Of a stretch of DNA of 57,209 bases, positions 32,796 to 43,000 are shown piece after piece. The stretch comes from Gemmatimonadota bacterium (GTDB lineage Bacteria; JAAXHH01), in the NCBI GenBank assembly GCA_009838645.1, contig VXRC01000045.1, positions 71,983 to 129,191 of the forward strand, read 5' to 3'. Position 1 is the first letter of the stretch, and each line of letters begins with the position of its first letter. Under the pieces are notes generated by a model. It did no database searches. It was not told where the DNA came from and saw only the letters and a list, made by a program, of their open reading frames with translations. Both the position numbers and the translations under genes were made by a program.

Positions 32796-34229
32796 ATGTT
32801 TATCCGACGCGTAACAGGCAACTACGAGCTGAGCGCAAGCGTTGCCGGTGCGGAATCGACGCCCGCGACGAGCGTACCCGCGGCGCGTACACCCGCGGCG
32901 CGCACACCCGCGGAGAGCGCACCCGTGGCTCGCATCCGGTTTTCCGGATCGGACGGTTCCGTGAGCGTGTACCTGGAAATCGACGGACAGGGATTCCGCG
33001 TGGCAAGACAGGACGGAGAAGTACGTACGGTTTTGAAGAAATATCCCGGCGGGGGACCGCCCCCGTGGGAAATCCGCGTGCTGAAGAAGGGCAACTTCTT
33101 CCGGTTCGGGGTGAACGGAAAAACGGGCTGGATCCGGGGACCGTCGGGCGAGTGGGATGGGTGGTACGATCCGTGGGAAAACGAGCTGAACCTGGAGGGA
33201 ACCGGCGGCTGCGGATACGAGTCCTGCACGGTCACGGCGCTGCCCTGGCTGGACCAGCGGACGGAACCGGTCATCGCGCGGGGTCCGGCCGGCAGCCATT
33301 ACGAGAAGCAGATCATACCGGGCGCCATTCTTGAGATCGACCGCCGATTCTACATGTACTGCATGGCGGGCATGGAGGGCGAGCAGGAAGGATCCTCGCG
33401 GCGCACCGTCGCCGTGGCGGAAAGCGACGACCTGCGATCGTGGGAGGTGCATCCCGTTCCGGTTCTTTCCCATGCGGACGCGCCGGGGGACAATATCTAC
33501 GTGAACGGCGCGGTCATTGCACCCGACGGGCGGATCGTCATCATGTACGCCGTCCAGCAGTATCCATCCTGGCTCGGATTCATGATGGCTTCTGCCGACG
33601 ATCCTAAAGGGCCTTTCACGCCTTATTCGCGCAATCCCGTCTACCGGCATTTCAACGACGCCGCCCACGAGTTCGACCTGTTGCGCGTGGACCATCCGGA
33701 TTACCGGTACGTCATGTGCTATGCCGGCTACACCCCGCGGCCTTCGGGAGGCCGGCCCGGAGGGGACCGGGGTTATCTGCTCTTCAGCGACGATCTCTTG
33801 GACTGGCGCGAGGCCGAGCACAATCCGGTGTTCGGACCGGAAACGGCGGACGACTGGGACGCCGTACATGTCCGGCCGCGGTCCCTGAACCGGATCGGCG
33901 ATACGTGGTATCTCTGGTACGAAGGCTGCAACGCATGGACGCCGCCGGGTGCGGCCGGATCGGAGCGGTGGTGCGATTCGGTGGGCCTTGCCCGTTCGAC
34001 GGACCTGAAAAACTGGTCGTACTATCCCCGTAATCCCGCCCTTCCGGCCCTTGGAATCGGCACGGAGCGTTTCGACCACACCTGGACGGGCTGGCCCCGC
34101 ATGGTCGTAAAGGACGGCCTGGGATTCGTATTCTATACCGGGAACGCCCAGGTCGGACTGAGGACGATTCCGATTCGACGCCTGGTGGACTGGGAAAGCG
34201 AAGGCGGCGAGACGATTCGGATGGTCTAG
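32796..34229 (+). CDS. GH43-like beta-propeller glycoside hydrolase family protein
   Basis: 477 residues. After a repeat-containing N-terminus (five 'xPAxx' pentapeptides around residues 22-46) and a beta-sandwich-like part, the main body is a five-bladed propeller with 'YEKQIIPGAILEIDRRFYMY', 'MYAVQQYPSWLGFMMASADD', 'GYLLFSDDLLDWREAEHNPV', 'VGLARSTDLKNWSYYPRNPA'. These 'S.DL..W' turns are typical of GH43/GH32/GH130-type proteins. Active-site acids are not assigned. Probably acts on an oligosaccharide. No signal peptide seen. Confidence 0.75.
   Translation: MFIRRVTGNYELSASVAGAESTPATSVPAARTPAARTPAESAPVARIRFSGSDGSVSVYLEIDGQGFRVARQDGEVRTVLKKYPGGGPPPWEIRVLKKGNFFRFGVNGKTGWIRGPSGEWDGWYDPWENELNLEGTGGCGYESCTVTALPWLDQRTEPVIARGPAGSHYEKQIIPGAILEIDRRFYMYCMAGMEGEQEGSSRRTVAVAESDDLRSWEVHPVPVLSHADAPGDNIYVNGAVIAPDGRIVIMYAVQQYPSWLGFMMASADDPKGPFTPYSRNPVYRHFNDAAHEFDLLRVDHPDYRYVMCYAGYTPRPSGGRPGGDRGYLLFSDDLLDWREAEHNPVFGPETADDWDAVHVRPRSLNRIGDTWYLWYEGCNAWTPPGAAGSERWCDSVGLARSTDLKNWSYYPRNPALPALGIGTERFDHTWTGWPRMVVKDGLGFVFYTGNAQVGLRTIPIRRLVDWESEGGETIRMV
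32859..32933 (+). repeat. 15-bp in-frame tandem repeat, 5 units
   Basis: Five 15-bp units with core CCCGCG encode the pentapeptides TPATS, VPAAR, TPAAR, TPAES and APVAR in the N-terminal part of the GH43-like protein. Confidence 0.85.
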
Positions 34230-34246
34230 GCGGGTGACTCCGGCTA

Positions 34247-34273
34247 GGACCGGGCGGACCGAACGGACCACTT
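34247..34273 (+). repeat. 9-bp tandem repeat, 3 units, between convergent genes
   Basis: GGACCGGGC, GGACCGAAC and GGACCACTT in phase. The last unit overlaps the 3' end of the membrane-protein gene on the minus strand. Confidence 0.6.
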
Positions 34274-35066
34274 AGGCAAGCTTCCCTGGTTCGGACCGGT
34301 TGGAAGGTCGCAACTGCCGTGATTCACGCCGTCGTGACAGGTGCACCGGCAGGTACACCGCGAAGAACATGGCCAGCGCGACCACGTCGAGGATGGGGAT
34401 GTACCAGGGCCACGGCGCGAAGAAGAAGGGCGATACCGTCCCCCAGGGCGGCCGAGAAAGGTACATGTAATTCGATCCCAGCACGAGATTTACGATACCC
34501 ACGACGACGGCGAACACATTCAGGGCGACGAAGGCGCGAAAGAGTCCGCTCAGCGTGGGCCGCATGCCCAGGCCCCAGGTGGCGTACAGGACGGCCACGA
34601 CGATCCCGGAGTGGACAATGAAATACTGGAAGAAACGCCACGATGGGAAGCCGGCGTCCATGGCGCCCGGGGTGATCACGGCGTTGGCGGAACCGACGAG
34701 ACCCCAGAAGTAGGCGATTTCGTAAGTGTACTTGTTCCGGAATATCAGGGTAGCGGCCGTGATCAGGCTTGCGACGCCGCAGATATGCAGTGGAAGGTGA
34801 TTTCGGACCATGTATTCAGGACCGAACTGCACGAGGCGGTATCCCCAGGCCGAGAATTCGTTGACCAGCAGCATGGCGGCGAGCAGGTAACCGATCCTCA
34901 CCGCCGTCTGCTCATTGCCCGCGCTCCGTGCGAGTTTCGAAAGCAGGATGGGAAGAACGAGAGTGAGCCCCATGACGATGAGATGGGGCGGCCCGAAGGT
35001 CTGGAAACCGGTTGGTGTCATGATGTAATATGAGTACAGGAAATTAAACAGTAAGACAACCCGCAT
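34272..35066 (-). CDS. TIGR02206 (YwaF/TMEM164-like) membrane protein
   Basis: 264 residues, about seven membrane helices. 'GPPHLIVMGLTLVLPILLSK', 'LPLHICGVASLITAATLI' and 'YFIVHSGIVVAVLYATWG' match the TIGR02206 family, in which His residues within helices are conserved. The family usually begins near 'MTPTGFQTFGPPH', so 35021 is a likely alternative start, which would also free space from the divergent gene at 35072. Function unknown. Confidence 0.75.
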   Translation of the reverse strand: MRVVLLFNFLYSYYIMTPTGFQTFGPPHLIVMGLTLVLPILLSKLARSAGNEQTAVRIGYLLAAMLLVNEFSAWGYRLVQFGPEYMVRNHLPLHICGVASLITAATLIFRNKYTYEIAYFWGLVGSANAVITPGAMDAGFPSWRFFQYFIVHSGIVVAVLYATWGLGMRPTLSGLFRAFVALNVFAVVVGIVNLVLGSNYMYLSRPPWGTVSPFFFAPWPWYIPILDVVALAMFFAVYLPVHLSRRRESRQLRPSNRSEPGKLA

Positions 35067-35071
35067 TGCCC

Positions 35072-37858
35072 ATGTTTACACTTTTCAGGAACAGACAGGC
35101 CACGTCGCGGATCGTGCTTTCACCCACGGTGGGACCTTCCGGGCAGCGGGCCGCCAGGGAGTTTCAACGGATTGTGAAGCGCATGGGTGGAGTCGTGATC
35201 CCCGTCCTTGAAGAACCGGACCGGCCAGTGGTGAAAGGAGCCGGTAGATCCCCTGGCGGCCACGATATGGAAACCGGCCGGGTATACATCGGATGGGCGC
35301 CCGCGGAACTCAACGTCGATCTCTCCGAATCCGCCCTGGGATACGATGGCTACGTCATCAGGCGCGTCGGGAACAGCCTGGTGCTCGCGGGTCGCCGCCC
35401 CTACTCCGCGCTTTATGCCGTGTACCGGCTGTTCGAAGATCATCTCGGTTGCGGTTTCTTCGAAGAGGGCGAACAGATCCCGCGTAGAGAGACCATGTCG
35501 ATCGGCGACTTGAATGGACCGGAGATATACCACAAGCCCCGATTCAAGTGGCGGATGTACTTCGCGAACATGCAGGACGCCTACAGTGGCATGCGCTGGT
35601 GGACCTGGGAGGAGTTCAGGCCCTGGGTCGACTACCTGGTCAAGAAACGGTTCAACATCCTGGAAAGCGGCAACATCGCCGACTGCTGCGGCATCGGCGC
35701 GCTGGCCGCCAACCGGCTGGGCGTTCCCGTGCAGCTCACGGACTGGCAGAGGGAGCGCATCGCACTGCTGCGGCGAGTCTTCGACTATGCCCGGGAGGCC
35801 GGCATCCGGATCCGGTACCGCATGCAGCTCCACGTGGGCACCCCGGCGGTGAATCCGGGGTTCTCACCCTACGCGGACGGGCGCCAGCTCCAGGAATTCG
35901 TGGACGGGTACGAGGCCATGACCGACGAGAAGATCCGGGTCGTGCCGCTGGAGTGGTGCGGCGAGTCCGAGATCGTCCTCGACCCGCGGGACCCGTTGAC
36001 GCGGCGGTTCACCACCGCCGTGGTGGAGTCCTACGCGGAAGCGCTGGGCACGGACCATCTCTACAGCCTGTGGCTGCCCACGGAGGAGACCTGGGTGGAG
36101 GAGGATCCGGACCGGGCCGCCGAACTGACCCATGCGTCCGTCGATGGCATGATCCAGGCGATACGTGACGGCGATCCGGACGCGGAGCTGTTCAGCCCCC
36201 GGGTGTGCACGGACAACCCCACGGCGGCCGCCCAGGCGCGGGCGGTCCGGGACGCCGGCCTGCCCGTAATCGGCAACATGTTCCTCAACCACGCCGGACG
36301 TATGTACGACTTCCTCCGGTGCGACTACTACTGGGGGTTGCCGTGGTCCACGGGCATGTGCGGCCAGTGCGGCCGGGAGACCAATCCCAACGGGGACATA
36401 GAGACGGCGATCGACAATGCCCGGTCCCTGGCGGATCATCCCCGGGCATCCAACCTGCAGGGGTTCATGGTGTCCTCGGAAACCAATCACCGGAACGTGA
36501 TGACCATGGATCTCTACGCGGAACTGTCCTGGAATCCCGCGGACCTGGAACCGGACGCCTACGTCGAGCAGTGGAATTACAGGCGGTACGGACCGGCGGC
36601 CGAAGAAACGCGTCCGGCCGTGCGGATTTTCGCCGAAACCATCATGGCCTATTTCGATCCGTGCACCCACAACGGCCCCCTGTACCGGAATTGGGACGGA
36701 ACCCTGCTGCCCGGTCTCACCTCGGGCTCGGTCAAACGGCTCATCGGGTTTCTGCCGGCGCTGCACGACCTGCTCGAGATCCTGCTGTCCCAATATGATG
36801 CGCTTGAAGATTCCCCCATGTACCGCTTCGACCTGGTGGACATCGGCCGGACCTACCTGGCGGGCATCTTCAACCACCGGCTGGCCGCCGCGCGCAAGGC
36901 CTTCCGCGCAGGGGACCGGGATCGGTTCGAACGGATGGCCGGGGAGACGGAACGGGTGATGCTCGCCATGGCCCGGTACTGCAGCGCACATGAACAGTTC
37001 AGGCTGAAGACCCACGACGACTGGGCGGCCCGATGGCCCGAGGTCGTACCGGGACGCGCCAACAGTGAAAGCAACTGGATCACCTTCACCGCGCTGATTT
37101 CCCTCGAAAACTGGCAGGTGCTGCTCGACTACCTCCCGGAGGATTTCGCCGAGGTGATCGTCCATTACTTCCTGCCCCGCGTCCGGCAGTACCTGGACCG
37201 GATGCGGACGCTCATGGACCGGGGAACGGACATCTCAGAGCGGTTGGTTGACCGGGATTCGGACGTCGATCTGCCCTCCCGCGTGGCGAACTGGTCGACA
37301 CCCCGGGGCAACGCGCCCTGGTCGCCCTACGGGGACACCTGCGAACCCGAGTTGACCGGAGAGGACGAGGCCCTGGCACTCCGGCTCATCAAGGCCGGAT
37401 CCGTGAGCGGCCGGTACGACTTCCATGAAGGGCCGCTGGATGCCCTCGTCCGCGAGATGCTGGACGCCTTTCCGCCGCCCGGGGACATCGAGGAGATCCT
37501 CGCGGAGGAAGACTACGCGCCGCCGGGCAACCGGCTGGTATTGCACGGGATGCCTGGAGAATCAATCGAGGGATTCAACGTGCCCGGTTTCGTGGAAAGG
37601 GTCGAGGTTCCGCGAGAACTCCGCGGGATCATCGCGGTGCGCGAGGTACGCAGGGAATACAACATCGCCCGGGGTGAGATCGCCCTGTACCAGGTGACGG
37701 TGCCGCCGGAGATAGACCTGACACGCCACGAGGACGAACCCGCCCCATCGGACGGCCATAACGTCGCGGTGTTTACGTTCAGCGCCGGAGGCGCGGAGTA
37801 TAAGGTGTGGTTCGATAGCGGGACGGACCTGGACGTGGCGTCCTTCGTGGTGAAATGA
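35072..37858 (+). CDS. GH89-like (alpha-N-acetylglucosaminidase-type) protein
   Basis: 928 residues. Residues 1-150 form a GH20b-like alpha/beta domain ('GYDGYVIRRVGNSLVLAGRR', 'ALYAVYRLFEDHLGCGFFE'). The barrel follows: 'PRFKWRMYFANMQDAYSGM', 'WWTWEEFRPWVDYLVKKRFN', 'LWLPTEETWVEED', 'LQGFMVSSETNHRNVM', 'YVEQWNYRRYGPAAEETR'. This order resembles NAGLU/GH89 enzymes, though distantly. No signal peptide, so probably intracellular. Flanked by other glycan-active genes. Related DUF4838-type proteins are an alternative. Ribosome site is weak; start uncertain by a few codons. Confidence 0.65.
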   Translation: MFTLFRNRQATSRIVLSPTVGPSGQRAAREFQRIVKRMGGVVIPVLEEPDRPVVKGAGRSPGGHDMETGRVYIGWAPAELNVDLSESALGYDGYVIRRVGNSLVLAGRRPYSALYAVYRLFEDHLGCGFFEEGEQIPRRETMSIGDLNGPEIYHKPRFKWRMYFANMQDAYSGMRWWTWEEFRPWVDYLVKKRFNILESGNIADCCGIGALAANRLGVPVQLTDWQRERIALLRRVFDYAREAGIRIRYRMQLHVGTPAVNPGFSPYADGRQLQEFVDGYEAMTDEKIRVVPLEWCGESEIVLDPRDPLTRRFTTAVVESYAEALGTDHLYSLWLPTEETWVEEDPDRAAELTHASVDGMIQAIRDGDPDAELFSPRVCTDNPTAAAQARAVRDAGLPVIGNMFLNHAGRMYDFLRCDYYWGLPWSTGMCGQCGRETNPNGDIETAIDNARSLADHPRASNLQGFMVSSETNHRNVMTMDLYAELSWNPADLEPDAYVEQWNYRRYGPAAEETRPAVRIFAETIMAYFDPCTHNGPLYRNWDGTLLPGLTSGSVKRLIGFLPALHDLLEILLSQYDALEDSPMYRFDLVDIGRTYLAGIFNHRLAAARKAFRAGDRDRFERMAGETERVMLAMARYCSAHEQFRLKTHDDWAARWPEVVPGRANSESNWITFTALISLENWQVLLDYLPEDFAEVIVHYFLPRVRQYLDRMRTLMDRGTDISERLVDRDSDVDLPSRVANWSTPRGNAPWSPYGDTCEPELTGEDEALALRLIKAGSVSGRYDFHEGPLDALVREMLDAFPPPGDIEEILAEEDYAPPGNRLVLHGMPGESIEGFNVPGFVERVEVPRELRGIIAVREVRREYNIARGEIALYQVTVPPEIDLTRHEDEPAPSDGHNVAVFTFSAGGAEYKVWFDSGTDLDVASFVVK

Positions 37859-37878
37859 TCCCCGTCATCACGTTAGTC

Positions 37879-38124
37879 CTACTTTGTGGAAGGTGACTTC
37901 TCGGCGTCGAACACGGGCAACTCTATATCAGGAACAGCAGCAGCACCAGCACCAAACTTGAGATACCCCCGGACTTCATCAACCTTCGTTTCGACGCGGT
38001 CGATTTTATCTCCCAGGTTCCGTATTTCAGATCGGATCTCGGCTTTCAAGTCCAGATACATCAGGACGGCCGCCCCGATTAATGCCGCCTTAATGGTCGT
38101 GTCCATCCAAGCTTTCCGGTCCAT
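37879..38124 (-). CDS. Small membrane-anchored coiled-coil protein
   Basis: 81 residues: one membrane helix ('TIKAALIGAAVLMYLDL') then a short coiled coil ('IRSEIRNLGDKIDRVETKVDEV') and a loose acidic tail. The ATG at 38124 has AAGG 8 bases upstream; a GTG at 38130 is also possible. No known family recognised. It may tether or oligomerise a partner. Confidence 0.65.
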   Translation of the reverse strand: MDRKAWMDTTIKAALIGAAVLMYLDLKAEIRSEIRNLGDKIDRVETKVDEVRGYLKFGAGAAAVPDIELPVFDAEKSPSTK

Positions 38125-38268
38125 CGCCACCGCCTTGTTTTCGTGTTGCCTGTCCCAACACAGTCCGTGCTCTTATATAAAGAGTCGGGCAATAACCGGC
38201 AGCTCTCGTAATTAAAGTTCAAATACTCCCTACCGCATCCGAATCTCTCACCTTCACGGCATTTGCCT

Positions 38269-38298
38269 TTGACACTGCGCTTTCCGCACCCGTAATAT
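38269..38298 (+). promoter_or_regulatory. Candidate sigma70 promoter of the PhyH pair
   Basis: TTGACA (38269-38274), 18-base spacer, TAATAT (38293-38298), about 45 bases before the PhyH start at 38345. Confidence 0.5.
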
Positions 38299-38344
38299 AT
38301 CTCCCGCTCACACGCTCACGACATGCTGCCCGGGGCATCCACCC

Positions 38345-39151
38345 ATGACGCCTGTGCCAACAGACTACGACCTCGACCTGAAGGTGGCGGAACTCAGGAT
38401 CAGCGGGTTCACGCTCTTCGAGGACCTCGTCGCGCCGGAGAAGATCGACCGCATACGGGCGGCTTTCATGCCGCGGCTCGACCGGCTCAGGGCCCGCGAG
38501 TCGAATGAGGTCCACCCGGAGGAGCGGGGCGAGGTGAGGACGGGCAAGGGACGGCAGCAGTTCGTCAATCGCTATACCATGCACGTTCCCTGGGAACCGC
38601 CTTTCTCCGATCCGGAGATCTACGAGCACCCCGTGGTGCTGGCTTTCCTGGAACGATACTGGGGCGTCGACGATTTCCACATCACCTGCTACCACTCCAA
38701 CAATCCCTATCCGGGCAGCGAGTACCAGCCCTGGCACCGGGACATTCACCTGATTACGCCACATATCGGCCTGCCGGTCTGCCCTCATTTCGGCATCAAG
38801 TTCCCCCTGGTGGACACCAGTGAAGAGAACGGCAGCTTCGAAGTCATGCCGGGCACGCAATACCTGGCGGACCCCAACATGGAGAAATCCTACGATGACG
38901 TGCTGCTGCGGGGGGATTTCCCGCCCGCCCACCGGCTGAACCTGAAGAAGGGCACCTTTTGGGTGCAGGACCCGAGGGCCCTTCACCGGGGCACGCCGAA
39001 CCGGTCGAACCATGCCCGGGCGGAGCTGGTCATCTGCTATTCGAGACCGTGGTTCCGCACGTCCACTATCGAGATGACGGAAGCGGAATATGGGAAACTT
39101 TCGGACCGCGGCAGGGCATTGCTGTCACGCAGCAGGATCGTGGCGGCGTGA
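38345..39151 (+). CDS. PhyH family oxygenase
   Basis: 268 residues. H131 and D133 ('PWHRDIHLIT'), H214 ('ALHRGTPNRSNHAR') and 'VDTSEENGSFEVMPGTQ'. A more divergent branch than the others here. First gene of a two-PhyH operon: a GTG overlaps its TGA, and a good ATG for the next gene lies 38 bases after the stop. Substrate unknown. Confidence 0.9.
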   Translation: MTPVPTDYDLDLKVAELRISGFTLFEDLVAPEKIDRIRAAFMPRLDRLRARESNEVHPEERGEVRTGKGRQQFVNRYTMHVPWEPPFSDPEIYEHPVVLAFLERYWGVDDFHITCYHSNNPYPGSEYQPWHRDIHLITPHIGLPVCPHFGIKFPLVDTSEENGSFEVMPGTQYLADPNMEKSYDDVLLRGDFPPAHRLNLKKGTFWVQDPRALHRGTPNRSNHARAELVICYSRPWFRTSTIEMTEAEYGKLSDRGRALLSRSRIVAA

Positions 39152-39189
39152 TCCGGACCGGTCATCCCGCTGAAAAACCGGAGCGCTCC

Positions 39190-39975
39190 ATGCTGTCCGG
39201 CGGCCAGATCGTACATTTTCACACTTTTGGTTTCCTGGTCATTCGACAGGCGTTTGCCAGGGACGAAGTAGACGCGCTGATCCAGGAGGCCGCCACGGCG
39301 TGCACGCAGAAGCTCGGCCGCGACATCGGCGAAGAGGAATGGTTCTGGGACGGGGAGTTCGTGGAGTCGCGCCCCGAATTGACGCGGCTCGTGGAAGACG
39401 ACCGGATTTACCTGCCTGTGACGGAACTCCTGGGCGACGACCTCATCTGGATCGGTTCGGAGGGGATGTGGGGAATCGACCCTGAGCTGGCCGACCACAC
39501 CTGGCATTTCGACGGCCACAAGACGTCACGGTTACTCGACTATACCCGGACCAAGGTCATGCTGTACCTCGATCGGCAGACGAAGGATACGGGCGCGCTG
39601 CGGGTCATCCCCGGTTCCCACCGGGATCCCTTGCATCAGGCGCTCCTGCCCCTCCAGGACGCTCACCTGGGCGGCGATCCCAGCCCTTTCGGCGTCGACG
39701 GCCCCCGGATCCCCGGCTGCGCTATCGAAACCGAACCCGGCGATATCGTCCTGTTCAACCAGTGGCTTTACCATGCGGTTTACGGCAAGGCGGGTAAACG
39801 GCGGGTCATCGTCTTCAAGTTCGGCCCCCGTCCGCGCACTGGCGCTCACAGGGACATGCTGCTTGAAGGCGTGCCGCAGGGGTTCAGGCCCCATCCGTCG
39901 TTCCTGGAAACCGAACGTCCCCGTTTACGGCGACTGGCCGCGGGTATAGAAGCGGTCGGCAGGAAAGCCGAATAG
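39190..39975 (+). CDS. PhyH family oxygenase
   Basis: 261 residues. H106 and D108 ('TWHFDGHK'), H195 ('WLYHAVYGKAGKRRV') and 'TGALRVIPGSHRDP'. The ATG at 39190 has GGAG 6 bases upstream and gives the typical opening 'VHFHTFGFLVIRQAF'. A GTG at 39148 would add 14 residues. Second gene of the operon with the PhyH at 38345. Confidence 0.9.
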   Translation: MLSGGQIVHFHTFGFLVIRQAFARDEVDALIQEAATACTQKLGRDIGEEEWFWDGEFVESRPELTRLVEDDRIYLPVTELLGDDLIWIGSEGMWGIDPELADHTWHFDGHKTSRLLDYTRTKVMLYLDRQTKDTGALRVIPGSHRDPLHQALLPLQDAHLGGDPSPFGVDGPRIPGCAIETEPGDIVLFNQWLYHAVYGKAGKRRVIVFKFGPRPRTGAHRDMLLEGVPQGFRPHPSFLETERPRLRRLAAGIEAVGRKAE

Positions 39976-40030
39976 GCGAACCGAAATCCCGGCGGCGAAA
40001 GAGACGCCCGGCGGCAGGTCAGACGTCCGC

Positions 40031-40082
40031 CGCCCGTCAGACCGGTCGCTCGTAATTCAGGGCGCCCGTCAGACCGGCCGCT
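40031..40082. repeat. 20-bp direct repeat duplicating the end of an RND gene
   Basis: CGCCCGTCAGACCGG(T/C)CGCT occurs at 40031-40050 and 40063-40082. The second copy contains the last codons and stop of the RND gene (minus strand); the first copy lies just downstream. Confidence 0.8.
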
Positions 40083-43000
40083 TGATCCTCGCCACGATTC
40101 CTCCCCACCAGTTTCGCAGGTCTTCGAAGGCGCTGTAGACCAGGGGCAGCGCGATCATGGCGCCGATGGTGGAGAAGATCAACCCGCCCATGACCGACCG
40201 GCCCATGGGGTAGTAGGGCTGGTCGCCGAGGGTGGCGGTTCCGATCGCCATGGGCAGCAGGCCGAGCATGGTGGTGAACGCCGTCATCAGGATCGGCCGC
40301 AGGCGGTCGCGACCGGCCTGGATGATCAGTTCCCGGCCCTTCAGGCGGCCTTCCCGCTCCAGGTGCTTGATGTGGTCGATGAAGACGATGGCGTTGTTGA
40401 CCACGACCCCGATCAGGATCACGATGCCGATCATGGCGAGTACCGACATGTTGGTACCGGTAGCCCATAGCATCCAGTAGCACCCGAAGTAGGCGAAGGG
40501 GATGGATACGAGGATGATGATCAGGGGATCGATATAGGACTCGAACAGGGACCCCAGGAGCAACAGCACGGCAACGAGCGCGAGAAGGATCGCGGTCACC
40601 ATGGCGGCCGTATCTTCTTCCAATCGCTCCCACCGGTCCCCGAGGCGCCATGAATAGCCCCTGGGCAGGGAGAGGTCCGCCAGGCTGGTGCTGATTTTGC
40701 CGCCGATGGTCTCGATGCCCTCTTTGGTGGTGTTCGCGCGGACCATCAGGATGGTCTCGCTGTCCCTGCGGAATACGGTCCTGAAGGCCGGCGTCTGGGT
40801 GAAACTGGCCATGGTGGCAAGTGGGAGCTGGGTCCCGTCGTCCAGGTAGACCGCCTGGTCCCGGAGCTGGTGAACGGTCTCGCGGTCTTCCTCCTTGGAC
40901 TGTACCCATACCCGGATCTCCCGGTCTTCGGTCTTCAGGCGTCTCAGTTCGTTGCCTCGGATGCCCGAAAGGGTCATTTCGGCGACGCGCCGGGGCGTAA
41001 GGCCGAACTTGCCTGAGATCTCCCGGTCCACGGTGACCTGGACCTCGTCCTGCGTTTCCTCGTTGTCCAGGTCGGTGGTGATGGCCGTGATCTCGGGCAA
41101 TTGGCCCAGCCGCGCGTTCACGTCCTCCGCGATCTGTTCGAGCCGCCTCGGGTTTTCTCCGTGCAGGGCGATGCTCACCCTCGGATCTTCGTCGCCGCCC
41201 TCGCCCCATCGCCATCTCACGACGAGTCCCGGTACCTCCGGGATGGTGTCCCTGATGATCCGGGCGACCTCTTCCGAAGAACGGTACGACTGCACGCCGC
41301 CCTGGGTGCCGAGGATCAACAGGATCGCGATGTACAGTGCCGTCAGCACGGCGGTAATCTGCAGCGCGTTGGACTTCCTGCGCACCAGGACGAGTACGAC
41401 CGCGCACAGGGCGAGCGATCCCCAGACCCACGGCGCTTTTGCGTTGTGCCGGAGGCTGTCCCAGACCGAGTCGTCCGAACCGCTATGGAGGAACACTTCA
41501 AAGGTGATGCGCCCGGGCCGGAAATCGGAACGAATAGCCCGGATGTTCAGCGAATCGGCCGAAGCCATCCACTGGTTCTCCAGGTCGGTCACGAATCGAT
41601 CGGTGTATTCCAGGCTGGCGAACTCGCCGGGTTCGATATACATCCAGACCCTTCGCGGGTCCGAGGACGAATTATCCAGGGTCACGCTGCGCATGGGCAC
41701 CAGGAAGGTCAGGATGACGAACCCCCCCAGGATGAGCGCCACGTCGAGCCGGTGGTTCAGTACCCATCCGATCACCTGGGCGTACCGGTGTTCGAGCGCT
41801 TCCAGCAGGCTGACCGTGGGCAGGCGTCCTTCCTTCAACAGCCGGGAAGCCAGGAGCGGTATGAAACTGAGCGACATCACCAGGGACGAGATCAGGGAGA
41901 TGGTGATGACGAGACCGAACTCCCGCATCTCCGTCTGCGCGTTTCCGCCTCCGATGAAAAGCAGGGGCAGGAACACGATGGCCGTCGTCAACGTGGCGGC
42001 GCTGACGGCCACAGATACTTCGCGGGCGCCCTGGATCGCCGCCTGCACGGGCTCCAGGCCCATCCGCCGCAGCCGGACAATGTTCTCCAGCACCACTACG
42101 GCGTTGTCCACCAGCATGCCGATACCGAGCATCAGTCCCATGAGCGAAATGAGGTTGAGCGACAGGATGCCGTAACCGGTATTCACGAAATACATGACCG
42201 TGAAGGTCACGAGGATGGACGCGGGGATGGATGCGGCGATGATGAAGGTCGTCCGGTACCTCCGCAGGAAGAAAAACAGCACGCCCAGGGCGAACAGGCC
42301 GCCCCACATGCCGGCGGTACCGAGCGCTTTGAGCGAATTCAGGATCCAGGAAGACTGCTCGAAGAAGATGAAGTAGGACAGGCCGGGCCAGCGCGGATCG
42401 CGGGTCAGGTCGCTCAGGGTCTCCTTCACGGCCGCCGTGACTTCCACCGTGTTGGCGTTCGACTCCTTGCTGATCACCATGCCCACGGCGTCCTGGCCGT
42501 TCAGGCGGAACCGGCGAAATGACGTGGGTTTCCGGTATTCCACCCGGGCCACGTCGCTGAGCTTGAGGCCCCTTTCATTGATGGGGTAGGACTGGATGTC
42601 CTCCACGGTTTCGAAGGCGCCGGAGAGCCGGACGATATAGCGGAACCCGCCGTCTTCCACGTAGCCTCCGGGCGAGTCCATGTTGGCCTGGTCCATGGCG
42701 CGGATGAACTGTTCCACGTTCACCCTGTACGCCTTCAGCAGGTCCTCGTCCAGGTCGATGATTACCTGCCTGGACCGGGACCCCCACGCGTCGATGCCGG
42801 CGATGCCGTCGATCCGCTCGATGCGGGGGATCAGCTGCTCGTCGACGACCTGAAACAGGGCGTCGCGGTCGCCGTGCCAGGACAGGGAGAGAAACATGAT
42901 GGGGATGTCCGTGCTGGAGAACTTCCGCACCCAGATCCGGTTGATCTCGTCCGGCAGCGCCGGGCGCACCCGTTCCACGCGGTCCCTGACCTCCACGTAG

